Below, one piece after another: positions 1-7,847 of a stretch of 64,000 nucleotides of DNA (within the stretch, counting starts at the first letter, position 1; every line of letters begins with the position of its first letter). The notes beneath the pieces were generated by a model. That model worked only from the letters and a program-made list of their open reading frames with translations. It had not been told where the DNA came from and did not search any database. Origin of the DNA: an uncultured Fluviicola sp. Its GTDB lineage: Bacteria; Bacteroidota; Bacteroidia; Flavobacteriales; Crocinitomicaceae. The stretch covers positions 124,001-188,000 of the forward strand of contig NZ_CAMLDC010000005.1 in assembly GCF_946478805.1 (NCBI RefSeq). The letters run 5' to 3'. A program made the translations under genes and the position numbers.

Positions 1-2
1 TT

Positions 3-731
3 TACATTGAACCTGCGGCCGGAGATAACGGTTTGGCTTTGGGTTGTGCTTATTATGGCTGGCTGGAGGTTCTGAAGAAGCCAAAAGTGAAACACGATGA
101 AAATACTTGTTTCGGTAAGAGTTATTCGCTATTGGAAATTGGGGATTCGTTGAAGAAGTGTCCGAAAAACTGGAAGGTTTTGGAAATGGGTCCGGAAGAA
201 CTGGTTGAGCGTGTTGCGCAATTTTTAGCTGCGGGAAAAACGGTTGGTTGGTTTCAGGATCATGCTGAATTCGGTCCGCGTGCACTGGGTCATCGGAGTA
301 TCCTGGCACATCCCGGAATCAAAGGATTAGGAGATCATATCAATGCAAATATCAAGTTTCGGGAGGATTTCAGACCATTTGCTCCGGCTGTTTTACCCGA
401 ATTTTCTTCCCGGAATTTTCGCTCCGGAAGAAAAAGCCCATACATGATCTTGATCGATCATACCAGGAAGGAATACCTGGAAAAATTGCAAAATGTAACG
501 CATGTGAACGGAACGGCGCGTGTTCAGACAGTCGATAAAACGTGGAATAACTTATTTTTTGAACTGATCCGGGCTTTCGAAGGGGAAACGGGATTAGGCG
601 TTCTGCTCAATACGAGTTTCAACAAAAAGGGAATGCCCATTGTGGAAACACCCGCACAGGCAATCGCCTTATTCGAAGAATCGGCACTGGATATCCTGGT
701 CTTAAACCATGTAATTGTTGAGAAGGATTGA
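3..731 (+). CDS. Carbamoyltransferase, C-terminal part (5' end outside window)
   Basis: The reading frame is already open at the left edge and reads YIEPAAGDNGLALGCAYYG, a motif of the NodU/CmcH carbamoyltransferase family, so the gene starts upstream and about 243 codons are seen. Further family motifs are HAEFGPRALGHRSILAHP and NTSFNKKGMPIVETP of the C-terminal domain. Family members move a carbamoyl group from carbamoyl phosphate onto a hydroxyl of a sugar or other small molecule, often in antibiotic, Nod-factor or surface-glycan pathways. The acceptor cannot be told from this fragment. A TTG at base 33 is inside the conserved motif and is not a real start. The gene ends 10 bases before the end of the convergent DUF2207 gene. 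Confidence 0.88.
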   Translation, partial: YIEPAAGDNGLALGCAYYGWLEVLKKPKVKHDENTCFGKSYSLLEIGDSLKKCPKNWKVLEMGPEELVERVAQFLAAGKTVGWFQDHAEFGPRALGHRSILAHPGIKGLGDHINANIKFREDFRPFAPAVLPEFSSRNFRSGRKSPYMILIDHTRKEYLEKLQNVTHVNGTARVQTVDKTWNNLFFELIRAFEGETGLGVLLNTSFNKKGMPIVETPAQAIALFEESALDILVLNHVIVEKD

Positions 732-741
732 GGGAAGGCGT

Positions 742-2457
742 TTACCAGCCGCCACCGCCACCTCCGCCGCCACCTCCGCCGGAAAATCCACCACCACCCG
801 AAAATGATCCTCCGGAAGAAGAGGTCGGGGGAGTAGAGGAGGAAGAGATCACAGAAGAAAAAGAGTTTGCATTGAAGTGTGAGAATCCGTACATCCCCAT
901 TCCTAAATACCAATAACCGGTCATTCCGTAACCGGTTTGCAATTCAACAGGATTGAATTGGCCTTCCCATTCTTTGGCAAGTCCTAAAACAATTGCAAAG
1001 GGGAGAAGTCGCTCGAAAGTCTCGAAATTCAAATCGGGAGGATTGTTAAACTGGATGCGTTTTTTATCGGCGTATTCAATGAATAATTTCAAGCCAAGAA
1101 TGTGGTCCATGATTTTTCTTCCTTCGGCAGTGGGCTGCTCAAATAAATAACCGAAAAGTAGGGTAAGTCCAAAGCCCAAAGCGGCCATAATTCCTATGAT
1201 CACGTAGGAACCGCCAAAGAAAAATTTGATTCCGAATGCAGCAAGGATAAACAAGAACAGGAAAAGATATTGTGTTCCGTTGATTCGCGAATTGAGTGTG
1301 CGGTATTTTTCCTGGTGACTTTGTGCAATATTTTTCTCCAGGTCGTCCATGCCTTTTTTTATAGTTGCATTGTAGGTGTTTTCATAGAAAGAAAAGGAAT
1401 CTTTATTGGAGAAAAAGGCTTGATATACCTGGTTTTCCGCAGAAGTTAAGTCTTGCTTCGGATGATCCGTTTTGGTAAAAGTGAATTTTGATGCACCCTG
1501 AACACTTTCTTGTTTTATTTGCATCCAACCTTTTGCTCCCAAGGAAGCAATCTGTCCGGTGAAAGCAGTGGATGAAACCAAGCCTCTGTTCATAACGGCA
1601 TAAACATCTGCCGGTGAAAACCCTTCCGGGGCATCGTACTGGGGCATAATCGTTCCTGGTTTCGGATCACGACCGTATTTAGACCACAACCAGGTGTTTC
1701 GGATCAATAAAAAGAGCACCATTAAAATCAGGATTACCCACAGGGCATGACTTTTTATCCAATACATGAAATTCTCGAAGTCAGTAGGATAAATTAGTTG
1801 ATTTTTATCCCAGGAAGCAGAAAAGGTCAATCCCTCATTGTAGGAAAGAAAGTCGTTGGTTTTGAAAAGCAATTCGTTTGGGCGCACTTTCGTTACCGAA
1901 TAATTTTTGCCGGCATCGCCCTGCAGACCGGTATAAGCAATGTATTGTTTGAATGCCATTCCGGGAGGTAACAAAATGCGGGCGGTAAGTGTATCTATTG
2001 TAAATTTCCAGCCGTTTCCATTCGTATTCCAATACAATTCATCCACCTTGTCCAAAAAGCGCAAAACATGATTTACCTTGTAGGTGAGATCATAAGTATA
2101 TTTTCCAGCTTCAAGACTCACGTTCTTATTTCCGAAATAGATTCGGATCCCGTTGTCCATGGATTCGGTATGATAATCCTCTTCTTGTCCATCGCGTTTG
2201 ATGGAAACCAAGGAAAAATCAACCGTTGTCCGGCCACCTTGGTAATCGTAAGTCAAGGGAATCTCACGGTAAATACCATGATTGATGTCATAGCCATCAG
2301 CATAAACGGTAATGTGTTCGGTGATCAGCATCGAACAATCCTTGTTGATCTGATACGTTCCGTCGAAGCGGATAATATGAGCAGATTCCTGTTCTTCCTG
2401 GGAAAATGTTCCACAGGAAACAAGAATGAAAAGTGCAATCAAGAGTTGTTTGATCAT
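742..2457 (-). CDS. DUF2207 membrane protein with poly-glycine tail
   Basis: A 571-residue protein. The N-terminus is a signal peptide with a possible lipobox (LVSC, Cys about 15). An extracytoplasmic DUF2207 beta-rich domain follows (about 25-230), then a membrane segment near 235-257 and a pair near 390-435. The tail is very Ser/Gly-rich and ends in a run of eleven glycines followed by Trp. DUF2207 proteins are predicted membrane proteins of unknown function. The start codon overlaps the lemA stop as ATGA, so the two are translationally coupled; LemA next to DUF2207 is a recurrent pairing. The poly-Gly codon run (about 745-785) makes a poly-proline shadow frame on the other strand. Confidence 0.85.
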   Translation of the reverse strand: MIKQLLIALFILVSCGTFSQEEQESAHIIRFDGTYQINKDCSMLITEHITVYADGYDINHGIYREIPLTYDYQGGRTTVDFSLVSIKRDGQEEDYHTESMDNGIRIYFGNKNVSLEAGKYTYDLTYKVNHVLRFLDKVDELYWNTNGNGWKFTIDTLTARILLPPGMAFKQYIAYTGLQGDAGKNYSVTKVRPNELLFKTNDFLSYNEGLTFSASWDKNQLIYPTDFENFMYWIKSHALWVILILMVLFLLIRNTWLWSKYGRDPKPGTIMPQYDAPEGFSPADVYAVMNRGLVSSTAFTGQIASLGAKGWMQIKQESVQGASKFTFTKTDHPKQDLTSAENQVYQAFFSNKDSFSFYENTYNATIKKGMDDLEKNIAQSHQEKYRTLNSRINGTQYLFLFLFILAAFGIKFFFGGSYVIIGIMAALGFGLTLLFGYLFEQPTAEGRKIMDHILGLKLFIEYADKKRIQFNNPPDLNFETFERLLPFAIVLGLAKEWEGQFNPVELQTGYGMTGYWYLGMGMYGFSHFNANSFSSVISSSSTPPTSSSGGSFSGGGGFSGGGGGGGGGGGW

Positions 2458-2972
2458 GATGTCGGAATGTTTTGTTGTTCGTTTGTAGCCTGAACGTATT
2501 TTTTGCTGGAATGCCCGAAAGCACGACTGAAAAAGCTGTAAGGAATTTGGGAGATCATGCGGTTATAAGCTTCCACCGTTCCATTGTAAAATTGCCTGGA
2601 ATACAATAAGTGGTCTTCGGTTTCGCGAATCTGGGCCATCAGTTTTTCAAAGTTCAGATCGGCCTTCAAATCGGGGTACGCTTCTTTAATAACGTTGATT
2701 TTATTTAAAATTTGCGGAAATTGATCGTCTGCCGACCAAATTGAACTTCGTTTCTCTGCCAGTTCCTCCAATAATTTTGCCTCATAACTGGCATAGCCTT
2801 GTGCAATCTGGATCAATTTTGGAATCAATTCATAGCGCTTCAGAAGTTGTGCGTCGATGTCCGCGAAAGAAGCTTCCACCAAATTTCGCGCGCCGATCAT
2901 GCGGTTGCGAAGAACGATTATTAACACGGCGAGTAAGAGAATGATCCCGACACCTATCACAAGGTAAACCAT
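2454..2972 (-). CDS. LemA family protein
   Basis: A 172-residue protein with one N-terminal membrane helix (about 3-22) and a cytoplasm-predicted helical bundle. The stretch NLVEASFADIDAQLLKRYEL followed by IPKLIQIAQGYASYE is the diagnostic LemA segment just after the membrane helix. Length is near the family norm. The biochemical role of LemA is not established. It is the first gene of a two-gene unit with the DUF2207 gene (ATGA overlap). The feo genes lie upstream on the same strand, with a 43-base gap after the Cys-rich microprotein, so read-through from feo is possible but unproven. Confidence 0.88.
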   Translation of the reverse strand: MVYLVIGVGIILLLAVLIIVLRNRMIGARNLVEASFADIDAQLLKRYELIPKLIQIAQGYASYEAKLLEELAEKRSSIWSADDQFPQILNKINVIKEAYPDLKADLNFEKLMAQIRETEDHLLYSRQFYNGTVEAYNRMISQIPYSFFSRAFGHSSKKYVQATNEQQNIPTS

Positions 2973-3015
2973 GAGTTTTTTGCTGAAAATTAAGAATAGT
3001 ATTTGGATAAAAGAG

Positions 3016-3138
3016 TTATTCCTTCAGTCCACATTTTTCACAACCCGCTTGTTTTTTGCGTTTTGAACTCAGATAAAATCTGCGGATGAGGTAAAAACCT
3101 GCTGCCAGAACTGCTATGATGACTAAAGCAACCTGCAT
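3016..3138 (-). CDS. FeoB-associated Cys-rich membrane microprotein (40 aa)
   Basis: This 40-residue protein starts MQVALVIIAVLAAGFYLIRR, one membrane helix, then a basic stretch (SSKRKKQ), and ends with a CxxC pair (CEKCG). Its ATG shares one base with the feoB stop codon (TAATG), so the start is placed here and not at an upstream in-frame ATG inside feoB. Small Cys-rich membrane proteins downstream of feoB are a known family, thought by analogy with FeoC to modulate ferrous iron uptake. The CxxC could bind iron or another metal, but that is inference. Confidence 0.75.
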   Translation of the reverse strand: MQVALVIIAVLAAGFYLIRRFYLSSKRKKQAGCEKCGLKE

Positions 3139-5084
3139 TACTTGAATAGGATAAATGTAATATATGCACCAAGATAGGCCAAAACTCCCATATATCCAAC
3201 TTGAATAATGGGCCATTTCCACGATTTTGTTTCGCGTTTCACCACGGCCAGAGTAGCCATACATTGCATAGCAAAAACATAAAAGACCAAAAGAGAGAGT
3301 CCGCTTGCCAAGGTGTAGGTCGGAGTTCCGTCATCGCGCTTTTGGATCTTCAGCTTATCAATCAATTGCTTCGGGTTATCATCTGCTTCATGCACGGAAT
3401 AAATGGTTGCCAATGACCCTACGAAAACTTCGCGGGCAGCAAAAGAGGTAAGGAGTGAAATCCCCATTTTCCAATCGTAACCCAAGGGTTTGATAACCGG
3501 CTCGATGAATTTTCCCAAATGACCCATGTAGGAATGTTCTAATTTCACAGAGGCAATTTTGGTTTCGTAATCTGCCGTGGATTGTTCCGTCTGAACCTTC
3601 GGAACCTGGACCATGCCGGAATACTTTTCCATGTCATTTCCCGGACCGAAACTGGCAAGAGCCCACAAGATAATGGAGATTGCAAGGATGATCTTTCCGG
3701 CATCAAAGACGAAAATCTTTACCTTTTCAAACACTTCAATGCCCACATTTCCCCAACGGGGACTTTTATAGGGCGGCATTTCCAATAAGAAAACACTGAG
3801 CTCTTTCTTTTTTCTAAAGAACTGTTTGATGACCAGCGCAACCAACAATGCAGAAACAACTCCAAGCAAGTATAATCCAAAAAGTACCAATCCCTGTAAA
3901 CTCAGGAACCCGAAAACGTTTTTTGAAGGAATTACCAGGGCAATGAGCAAGGTATAAACAGGCAAGCGTGCGGAGCAACTGATGAGTGGAGCTACCAGGA
4001 TGGTCGTCAAGCGCTCCTGCCACGAACTGATTGTTCGTGTAGCCATGATTCCCGGAATAGCACAAGCGGCGCTGGACAGGAGTGGAACAACACTCTTTCC
4101 GTTCAGTCCGAATGGACGCATCAATTTATCAGTAATAAACACCACGCGAGCCATGTAACCTGTTTCTTCCAGGATGGAAAGCATGAAAAAAAGCAGGGCA
4201 ATTTGGGGTATGAAAATCAATACACCACCGATTCCCGGGATAACACCGTCTATAACCAGGGAAGTGAATACACCATCAGGTAGGATTGTTCCCAACCAGG
4301 AAGCCAATGAGGAGGTTCCCAAATCGATCCAATCCATCGGGTAAGACGCCAATGTGAAAACAGTCTGGAAAATTACCAATAGAATGACGAGAAAAATCAG
4401 GTAGCCGAAAACCGGGTGAATCAACCACTTATCCAATTTGCCGGAAAATGGAGCCTCCGTAATTTTTTTGCTCACCACTTTGCTCACCACTTCCCGGATG
4501 CGCTCAAATCGTTCATTCGTATCTGCGATCTGACCGGGAAGGTCATTCATTGCTTTTAGCGAAGATCGTCTCGTTTCACGTGGAGCTGAATCTTTCGCCA
4601 TCCATTCCTTCAATTCCGAAAGACCTGTCCCGATCCGCGCATTCGTGCGGATAATTTTGGCATCAGGAAAAGCCACTTGTAAGGCTGGAATGTTGATTTC
4701 AAAACCGTTGCGTGCTGCCACATCCGTCATGTTCAGGATCAGGGCCGTTTCCAATCCGAGGTCGTAAATCTGGGTAAATAGTAAGAGATTACGTTCTAAG
4801 TTTGTGCTATCCAAAACAACAACGACCTTTTCAGGGAAATTGGGGTTTTTAGGATTTGAAATGACATTGTAAACGACTTCCTCGTCTTTACTGCGAGGAT
4901 AGATGCTGTATGTTCCAGGAAAATCGATCAGTTCCAGTTCTTTCCCATCGATGTTCAAAAACCCCGAATGTTTGTCGACCGTTACTCCCGGGAAATTTCC
5001 AACATGTTGCCTCAGACCGGTCAGCCGATTAAATAAGGAACTTTTTCCTGTATTGGGATTTCCGAAAAGGGCAATTTTTTTCAT
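3138..5084 (-). CDS. feoB: Ferrous iron transporter FeoB
   Basis: A 648-residue inner-membrane Fe(II) transporter. The N-terminal G-protein domain shows G1 GNPNTGKS (8-15), G3 DFPG (54-57) and G4 NMTD (118-121). The membrane part begins near residue 220 and carries the FeoB Gate-type segments, for example CSARLPVYTLLIALVIP. The protein is somewhat shorter than the E. coli form of 773 residues, as is common in Bacteroidota. It begins one base after the feoA stop and overlaps the downstream microprotein by one base, so the three genes form a tight operon. GTP hydrolysis by the G domain gates iron entry in the family. Confidence 0.96.
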   Translation of the reverse strand: MKKIALFGNPNTGKSSLFNRLTGLRQHVGNFPGVTVDKHSGFLNIDGKELELIDFPGTYSIYPRSKDEEVVYNVISNPKNPNFPEKVVVVLDSTNLERNLLLFTQIYDLGLETALILNMTDVAARNGFEINIPALQVAFPDAKIIRTNARIGTGLSELKEWMAKDSAPRETRRSSLKAMNDLPGQIADTNERFERIREVVSKVVSKKITEAPFSGKLDKWLIHPVFGYLIFLVILLVIFQTVFTLASYPMDWIDLGTSSLASWLGTILPDGVFTSLVIDGVIPGIGGVLIFIPQIALLFFMLSILEETGYMARVVFITDKLMRPFGLNGKSVVPLLSSAACAIPGIMATRTISSWQERLTTILVAPLISCSARLPVYTLLIALVIPSKNVFGFLSLQGLVLFGLYLLGVVSALLVALVIKQFFRKKKELSVFLLEMPPYKSPRWGNVGIEVFEKVKIFVFDAGKIILAISIILWALASFGPGNDMEKYSGMVQVPKVQTEQSTADYETKIASVKLEHSYMGHLGKFIEPVIKPLGYDWKMGISLLTSFAAREVFVGSLATIYSVHEADDNPKQLIDKLKIQKRDDGTPTYTLASGLSLLVFYVFAMQCMATLAVVKRETKSWKWPIIQVGYMGVLAYLGAYITFILFK

Positions 5085-5303
5085 CTATTCGACTTCAATC
5101 AAGTTTGCTTCGGAGAGACGCATGGAAAGCGTATATCCGCAAACATCAACTGCAATCGGATCACCGAATGGAGCTCTGAATAAAACCTCCAATTGTTTTC
5201 CCGGGTAAAGGCCCATTTCCAATAATTTCGGCTTCAATTCACTTTCCATAATACCAAGTACCCGGGTTTTTTTATGCAAAGGAACGTGTGCAAGTGTTTT
5301 CAT
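5085..5303 (-). CDS. feoA: Ferrous iron transport protein A (FeoA)
   Basis: A 72-residue protein with the SH3-like FeoA fold pattern: a central LLEMGLYPGKQLEVLFRAPF stretch and the end AVDVCGYTLSMRLSEANLIEV. FeoA is a small cytosolic partner that supports FeoB activity. It is the first gene of the feo operon, and its stop directly abuts the feoB start. A TAATTTTG promoter-like box lies 33 bases upstream of the start. No clear Fur-box palindrome was found. Confidence 0.92.
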   Translation of the reverse strand: MKTLAHVPLHKKTRVLGIMESELKPKLLEMGLYPGKQLEVLFRAPFGDPIAVDVCGYTLSMRLSEANLIEVE

Positions 5304-5338
5304 GTAACTACTTTCTCAGTGATGAATTTTGAGTTACA
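5303..5338. promoter_or_regulatory. Inverted repeat in the feoA leader
   Basis: TGTAACT (5303-5309) and AGTTACA (5332-5338) form a perfect 7-bp inverted repeat with a 22-base centre, between the feoA start and the predicted -7 box. It could be an operator or an mRNA stem. It does not resemble the A/T-rich Fur consensus, and it is short enough to arise by chance. Confidence 0.25.
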
Positions 5339-5344
5339 AAATTA
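5337..5344 (-). promoter_or_regulatory. Putative -7 box (TAATTTTG) for feoA
   Basis: On the minus strand this reads TAATTTTG, matching the Bacteroidota -7 consensus TAnnTTTG, 33 bases before the feoA ATG. No good -33 TTTG is seen at the usual spacing, so support comes from one element only. Confidence 0.4.
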
Positions 5345-5387
5345 ATGGAAGCAGAGGATAGTCGGAATACCTTGTTTGCGGTATATC

Positions 5388-5594
5388 TTATTGATCGGAT
5401 TTTAAATCGTTCAGGATCTGCTGAACATCGTTTTCGGTAGCTGTCAGCTTGTTTTTGCAAATCTGGATCAGAGCTGCAGCGCGTTTCACCTTTTCAGACA
5501 AGAGATCCACAGAAATCTCCCCTGACTCAATGTCTGAGATGATTTGCTGCAATTCCTCGTATGCCTTTTCGTAGGATAGTACTTCTTCTTTCAC
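5388..5594 (-). CDS. xseB: Exonuclease VII small subunit
   Basis: A 68-residue protein, SYEKAYEELQQIISDIESGE followed by a helical VDLLSEKVKRAAALIQICKNKL, the coiled-coil hairpin of XseB. Length is typical. XseB binds XseA to form exonuclease VII, which degrades single-stranded DNA in both directions. The start codon is GTG: an in-frame TAA lies four codons upstream and no ATG is available at the N-terminus, so GTG is favoured. It lies 120 bases downstream of a small membrane-protein gene that separates it from xseA. Confidence 0.88.
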   Translation of the reverse strand: MKEEVLSYEKAYEELQQIISDIESGEISVDLLSEKVKRAAALIQICKNKLTATENDVQQILNDLKSDQ

Positions 5595-5714
5595 TAGACG
5601 AATTTACGGAAATATTAGGGAATTAGAACTTCACTTATGTAATAGCTTTTTGATTTGTGCCGGTTTACTCCAAAATCTCATTGCAAAACAATGTACTGGG
5701 TTCAGATTTGGAAA

Positions 5715-5894
5715 CTACCTCTTTTTCCAATTTAAGATTCTCTGAGCCAGAGTATATCCAAGCAGTCCTAAAATACCAGAAATTATAATCTGCATTTTGT
5801 CAATATGAGCATTTGGTTTAGAATTATAGAAACAAAAACCATTGTAAATAAAAAATGGTAAAAAAGATATTACGTAAATTAAAGCTGTTCTCAT
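5715..5894 (-). CDS. Small membrane protein coupled to xseA (59 aa)
   Basis: An ATG overlaps the xseA stop as ATGA (5891-5894) and opens a 59-codon frame ending in TAG. The product has an N-terminal hydrophobic helix (MRTALIYVISFLPFFIYNGF), a short polar link with HIDK, a second hydrophobic stretch (MQIIISGILGLLGYTLA) and a basic end (NWKKR). This looks like a two-helix membrane hairpin. I recognise no family. The overlap, clean membrane topology and in-operon position argue for a real gene; codon use is AT-rich. It may simply use the spacer between the two exonuclease VII genes. Confidence 0.55.
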   Translation of the reverse strand: MRTALIYVISFLPFFIYNGFCFYNSKPNAHIDKMQIIISGILGLLGYTLAQRILNWKKR

Positions 5895-7342
5895 TTATTC
5901 TCTGTTTTCGTTTTTTCTACCTTCACCTTCACCTCCTGTGCTTCTGTCACAATCTTCAATTCTTCTCCTGCCTCTGCCAGGTTTTTTCCCGAGAGAACAC
6001 CTTTTTCATTGGTGACGATTGCATATCCCCGTTGTAAAATGACTTTCGGGTCCATTAATTTCAGATGCATTTCCGACTGCTCCAACTTGGTCCGTTCAAG
6101 TTCAAAGGTTCTTGGAAGAACACGAATCAATTGAGTTGTCTGGGTGTTCACCGTTTGTCGGGAGGAATTCAAAACAGATTTGGTATGAATCTGAAGCAGG
6201 TTGATAGCGTTTTCCTGCCGATTTCTTTGTATTTCTATCAGGTAAACAGAAGAAGAACGTATTTTATTACGAAGTTCTGACAGGACCTGGTTTGAATGGG
6301 TCATTTTATGCTTGACCTGGAATTCGAAATCCTTCACCATTCCATGAAAAATATTTTTTTCAGAGAGTAGAGCGGCCTGAACTTCTTGTTGGAAAGCCCG
6401 TGTCAACTGATCAAACCGGTTTTTTGTTCCTTGAAGCAGATGCTGGATTTGTTTGGGTAATTTCAATAATGCTTCATCCAACGGAGCATCCAATTCCTCG
6501 AAAATACTCAAGAGGAAATACGCCATGTCGGATGGAGTGATCCCATTCCGGAAAGCGATCAGTTCGCAAACCGTGAGATTGGTGGAATGCCCGATCCCCG
6601 TTAGAACGGGTAAGGGAAAAGTAGCGATGGCTTTTGCCAGTTTATAGTTGTTATAACAATGCATCCCGATTTCGCCTCCACCGCCGCGAATGATCACAAC
6701 TGCGTCAAAGTGGTGTTGTACTTTCTGAATGCGTTTTAATTGATCCTGAATGGATCTGATTGCTGCATCACCTTGCAGTGTCGCCTCGAATAGGAAGGTG
6801 TTGAAGTGATAACGTTTCGGATGTCCGTTCAAAAGGGTTACAAAGTCGGAATAGCCTTTACTGTCTGCTTGCGAGATAATTGCCAGTCGCTTTGGAACCA
6901 ATGCCATTTCCAGGTTCTGGTTGGCATTCAGGATTCCTTCCTTATTCAAACGTTCGAGTGTTTCCTGTCGTTCGCGCTGCAAAGCGCCCAAGGTATAATT
7001 CGGATCGATATCGATGATTTCCAATCCGATATTGTAGAGTGGGTGATAGGTGATTTTCACATGAAACAGGAGTTCCATCCCGTCGTGCAAAGGCTCTTTT
7101 ACAATCTCAAAGAATTTTTGCTGGATGAGCTCGAAGTTCTGTTTCCAAATGGTTCCCCGCATTTCCACGACAATCGAGTCATCTTCTTTTTGAACCAATT
7201 CCGGGTAGCAATGTCCCTTCCTGGTTTGGTTCAGCTTATGCATTTCGGCTGTAACCCAGTAAGTGCGGGAATAGCGTTCGGCAATTGTTTTGCGAATCGA
7301 TTCTGCGACCTGTTTGAGTGTGAAATGCTGCGGAGTTTCCAT
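5891..7342 (-). CDS. xseA: Exonuclease VII large subunit
   Basis: A 483-residue protein. The N-terminal OB-fold (about 5-110) has the TYWVTAEMHKLNQTRKGHCY pattern. The catalytic domain contains LAIISQADSKGYSDF and VVIIRGGGGEIGMHCYNN, plus the conserved LPVLTGIGHSTNLTVCELIA. A long coiled coil (about 290-420) binds XseB, and the C-terminus has the PKVILQRGYAIV motif. With XseB it makes exonuclease VII, acting on single-stranded DNA in repair. It starts 22 bases after the marR stop, so it may be co-transcribed with the VOC-EVE-MarR genes. Confidence 0.95.
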   Translation of the reverse strand: METPQHFTLKQVAESIRKTIAERYSRTYWVTAEMHKLNQTRKGHCYPELVQKEDDSIVVEMRGTIWKQNFELIQQKFFEIVKEPLHDGMELLFHVKITYHPLYNIGLEIIDIDPNYTLGALQRERQETLERLNKEGILNANQNLEMALVPKRLAIISQADSKGYSDFVTLLNGHPKRYHFNTFLFEATLQGDAAIRSIQDQLKRIQKVQHHFDAVVIIRGGGGEIGMHCYNNYKLAKAIATFPLPVLTGIGHSTNLTVCELIAFRNGITPSDMAYFLLSIFEELDAPLDEALLKLPKQIQHLLQGTKNRFDQLTRAFQQEVQAALLSEKNIFHGMVKDFEFQVKHKMTHSNQVLSELRNKIRSSSVYLIEIQRNRQENAINLLQIHTKSVLNSSRQTVNTQTTQLIRVLPRTFELERTKLEQSEMHLKLMDPKVILQRGYAIVTNEKGVLSGKNLAEAGEELKIVTEAQEVKVKVEKTKTENK

Positions 7343-7364
7343 TACCTAAAAGTACGGAAAGAAA

Positions 7365-7847
7365 CTAAACGGAACTATCTGAAGCTTCCTGTGCTCTGCC
7401 TTCATGAATCAATTTTAGCATATTGGAATTGAATGAGGGAAGAGTTGTTTCTAAAGTAGCGAAAAATTCTACGTCCGTGCGTTCAACAATTATAAGTGCT
7501 TTTTGCAAAACGATTTCACCGTTGGGAGTCAGTTTGATGATTTTAGCGCGTGTATCTGTCTGGTGTTCCTGGCGCGTTATAAATCCTTTTTCTTCCAGGG
7601 TTCTCAGCACTTTTGAAACCATCATCCGGTCGGCATTTCCCTGGTTGGCAATATCAGTTTGTGTCACGGAATTGCTTTCTCTTGAGAGCCAGCCCAGTGC
7701 GGCCAATAATACAAACTGAGTATGCGTCAGATCAAATGGGTCCAAAACGCGTTTCAGTTTCCGTTGCCACAATAGGGTAAGTTGTCCCAATAAGTAACCG
7801 GGGCTTTCATCCGGGTTCTTAAAATGAAATTCAATTTTTTTAGACAT
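7365..7847 (-). CDS. MarR family transcriptional regulator
   Basis: A 160-residue winged helix-turn-helix protein. The core reads TQTDIANQGNADRMMVSKVL (recognition helix region, about 63-82), then RTLEEKGFITRQEHQTDTRAKIIKLTPNG, the MarR wing. Helices at both ends form the dimer interface. MarR proteins bind palindromes as dimers and usually repress their own operon until a phenolic, oxidant or metabolite signal arrives. Its start overlaps the EVE-domain gene end by 8 bases. A perfect 10-bp inverted repeat over the promoter of the first operon gene (8658-8694) is the obvious candidate binding site. Confidence 0.9.
   Translation of the reverse strand: MSKKIEFHFKNPDESPGYLLGQLTLLWQRKLKRVLDPFDLTHTQFVLLAALGWLSRESNSVTQTDIANQGNADRMMVSKVLRTLEEKGFITRQEHQTDTRAKIIKLTPNGEIVLQKALIIVERTDVEFFATLETTLPSFNSNMLKLIHEGRAQEASDSSV

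Noticed and set aside
524..916. Overlapping frames on both strands around the DUF2207 poly-Gly end, including a poly-proline protein
   Set aside because: They are antisense shadows of the GGN-codon run and of the carbamoyltransferase gene; there is no signal, motif or independent start.
3016..3264. 82-residue frame including the Cys-rich microprotein
   Set aside because: The first 42 residues overlap feoB in another frame; the real start is the ATG at 3138 overlapping the feoB stop.
5303..5350. Fur box upstream of feoA
   Set aside because: Only a TGTAACT/AGTTACA arm pair is present; it lacks the A/T-rich Fur core.
5855..6037. Plus-strand frame over the xseA end
   Set aside because: It is antisense to xseA and the 59-residue membrane gene; hydrophobicity comes from reverse-complement codons.
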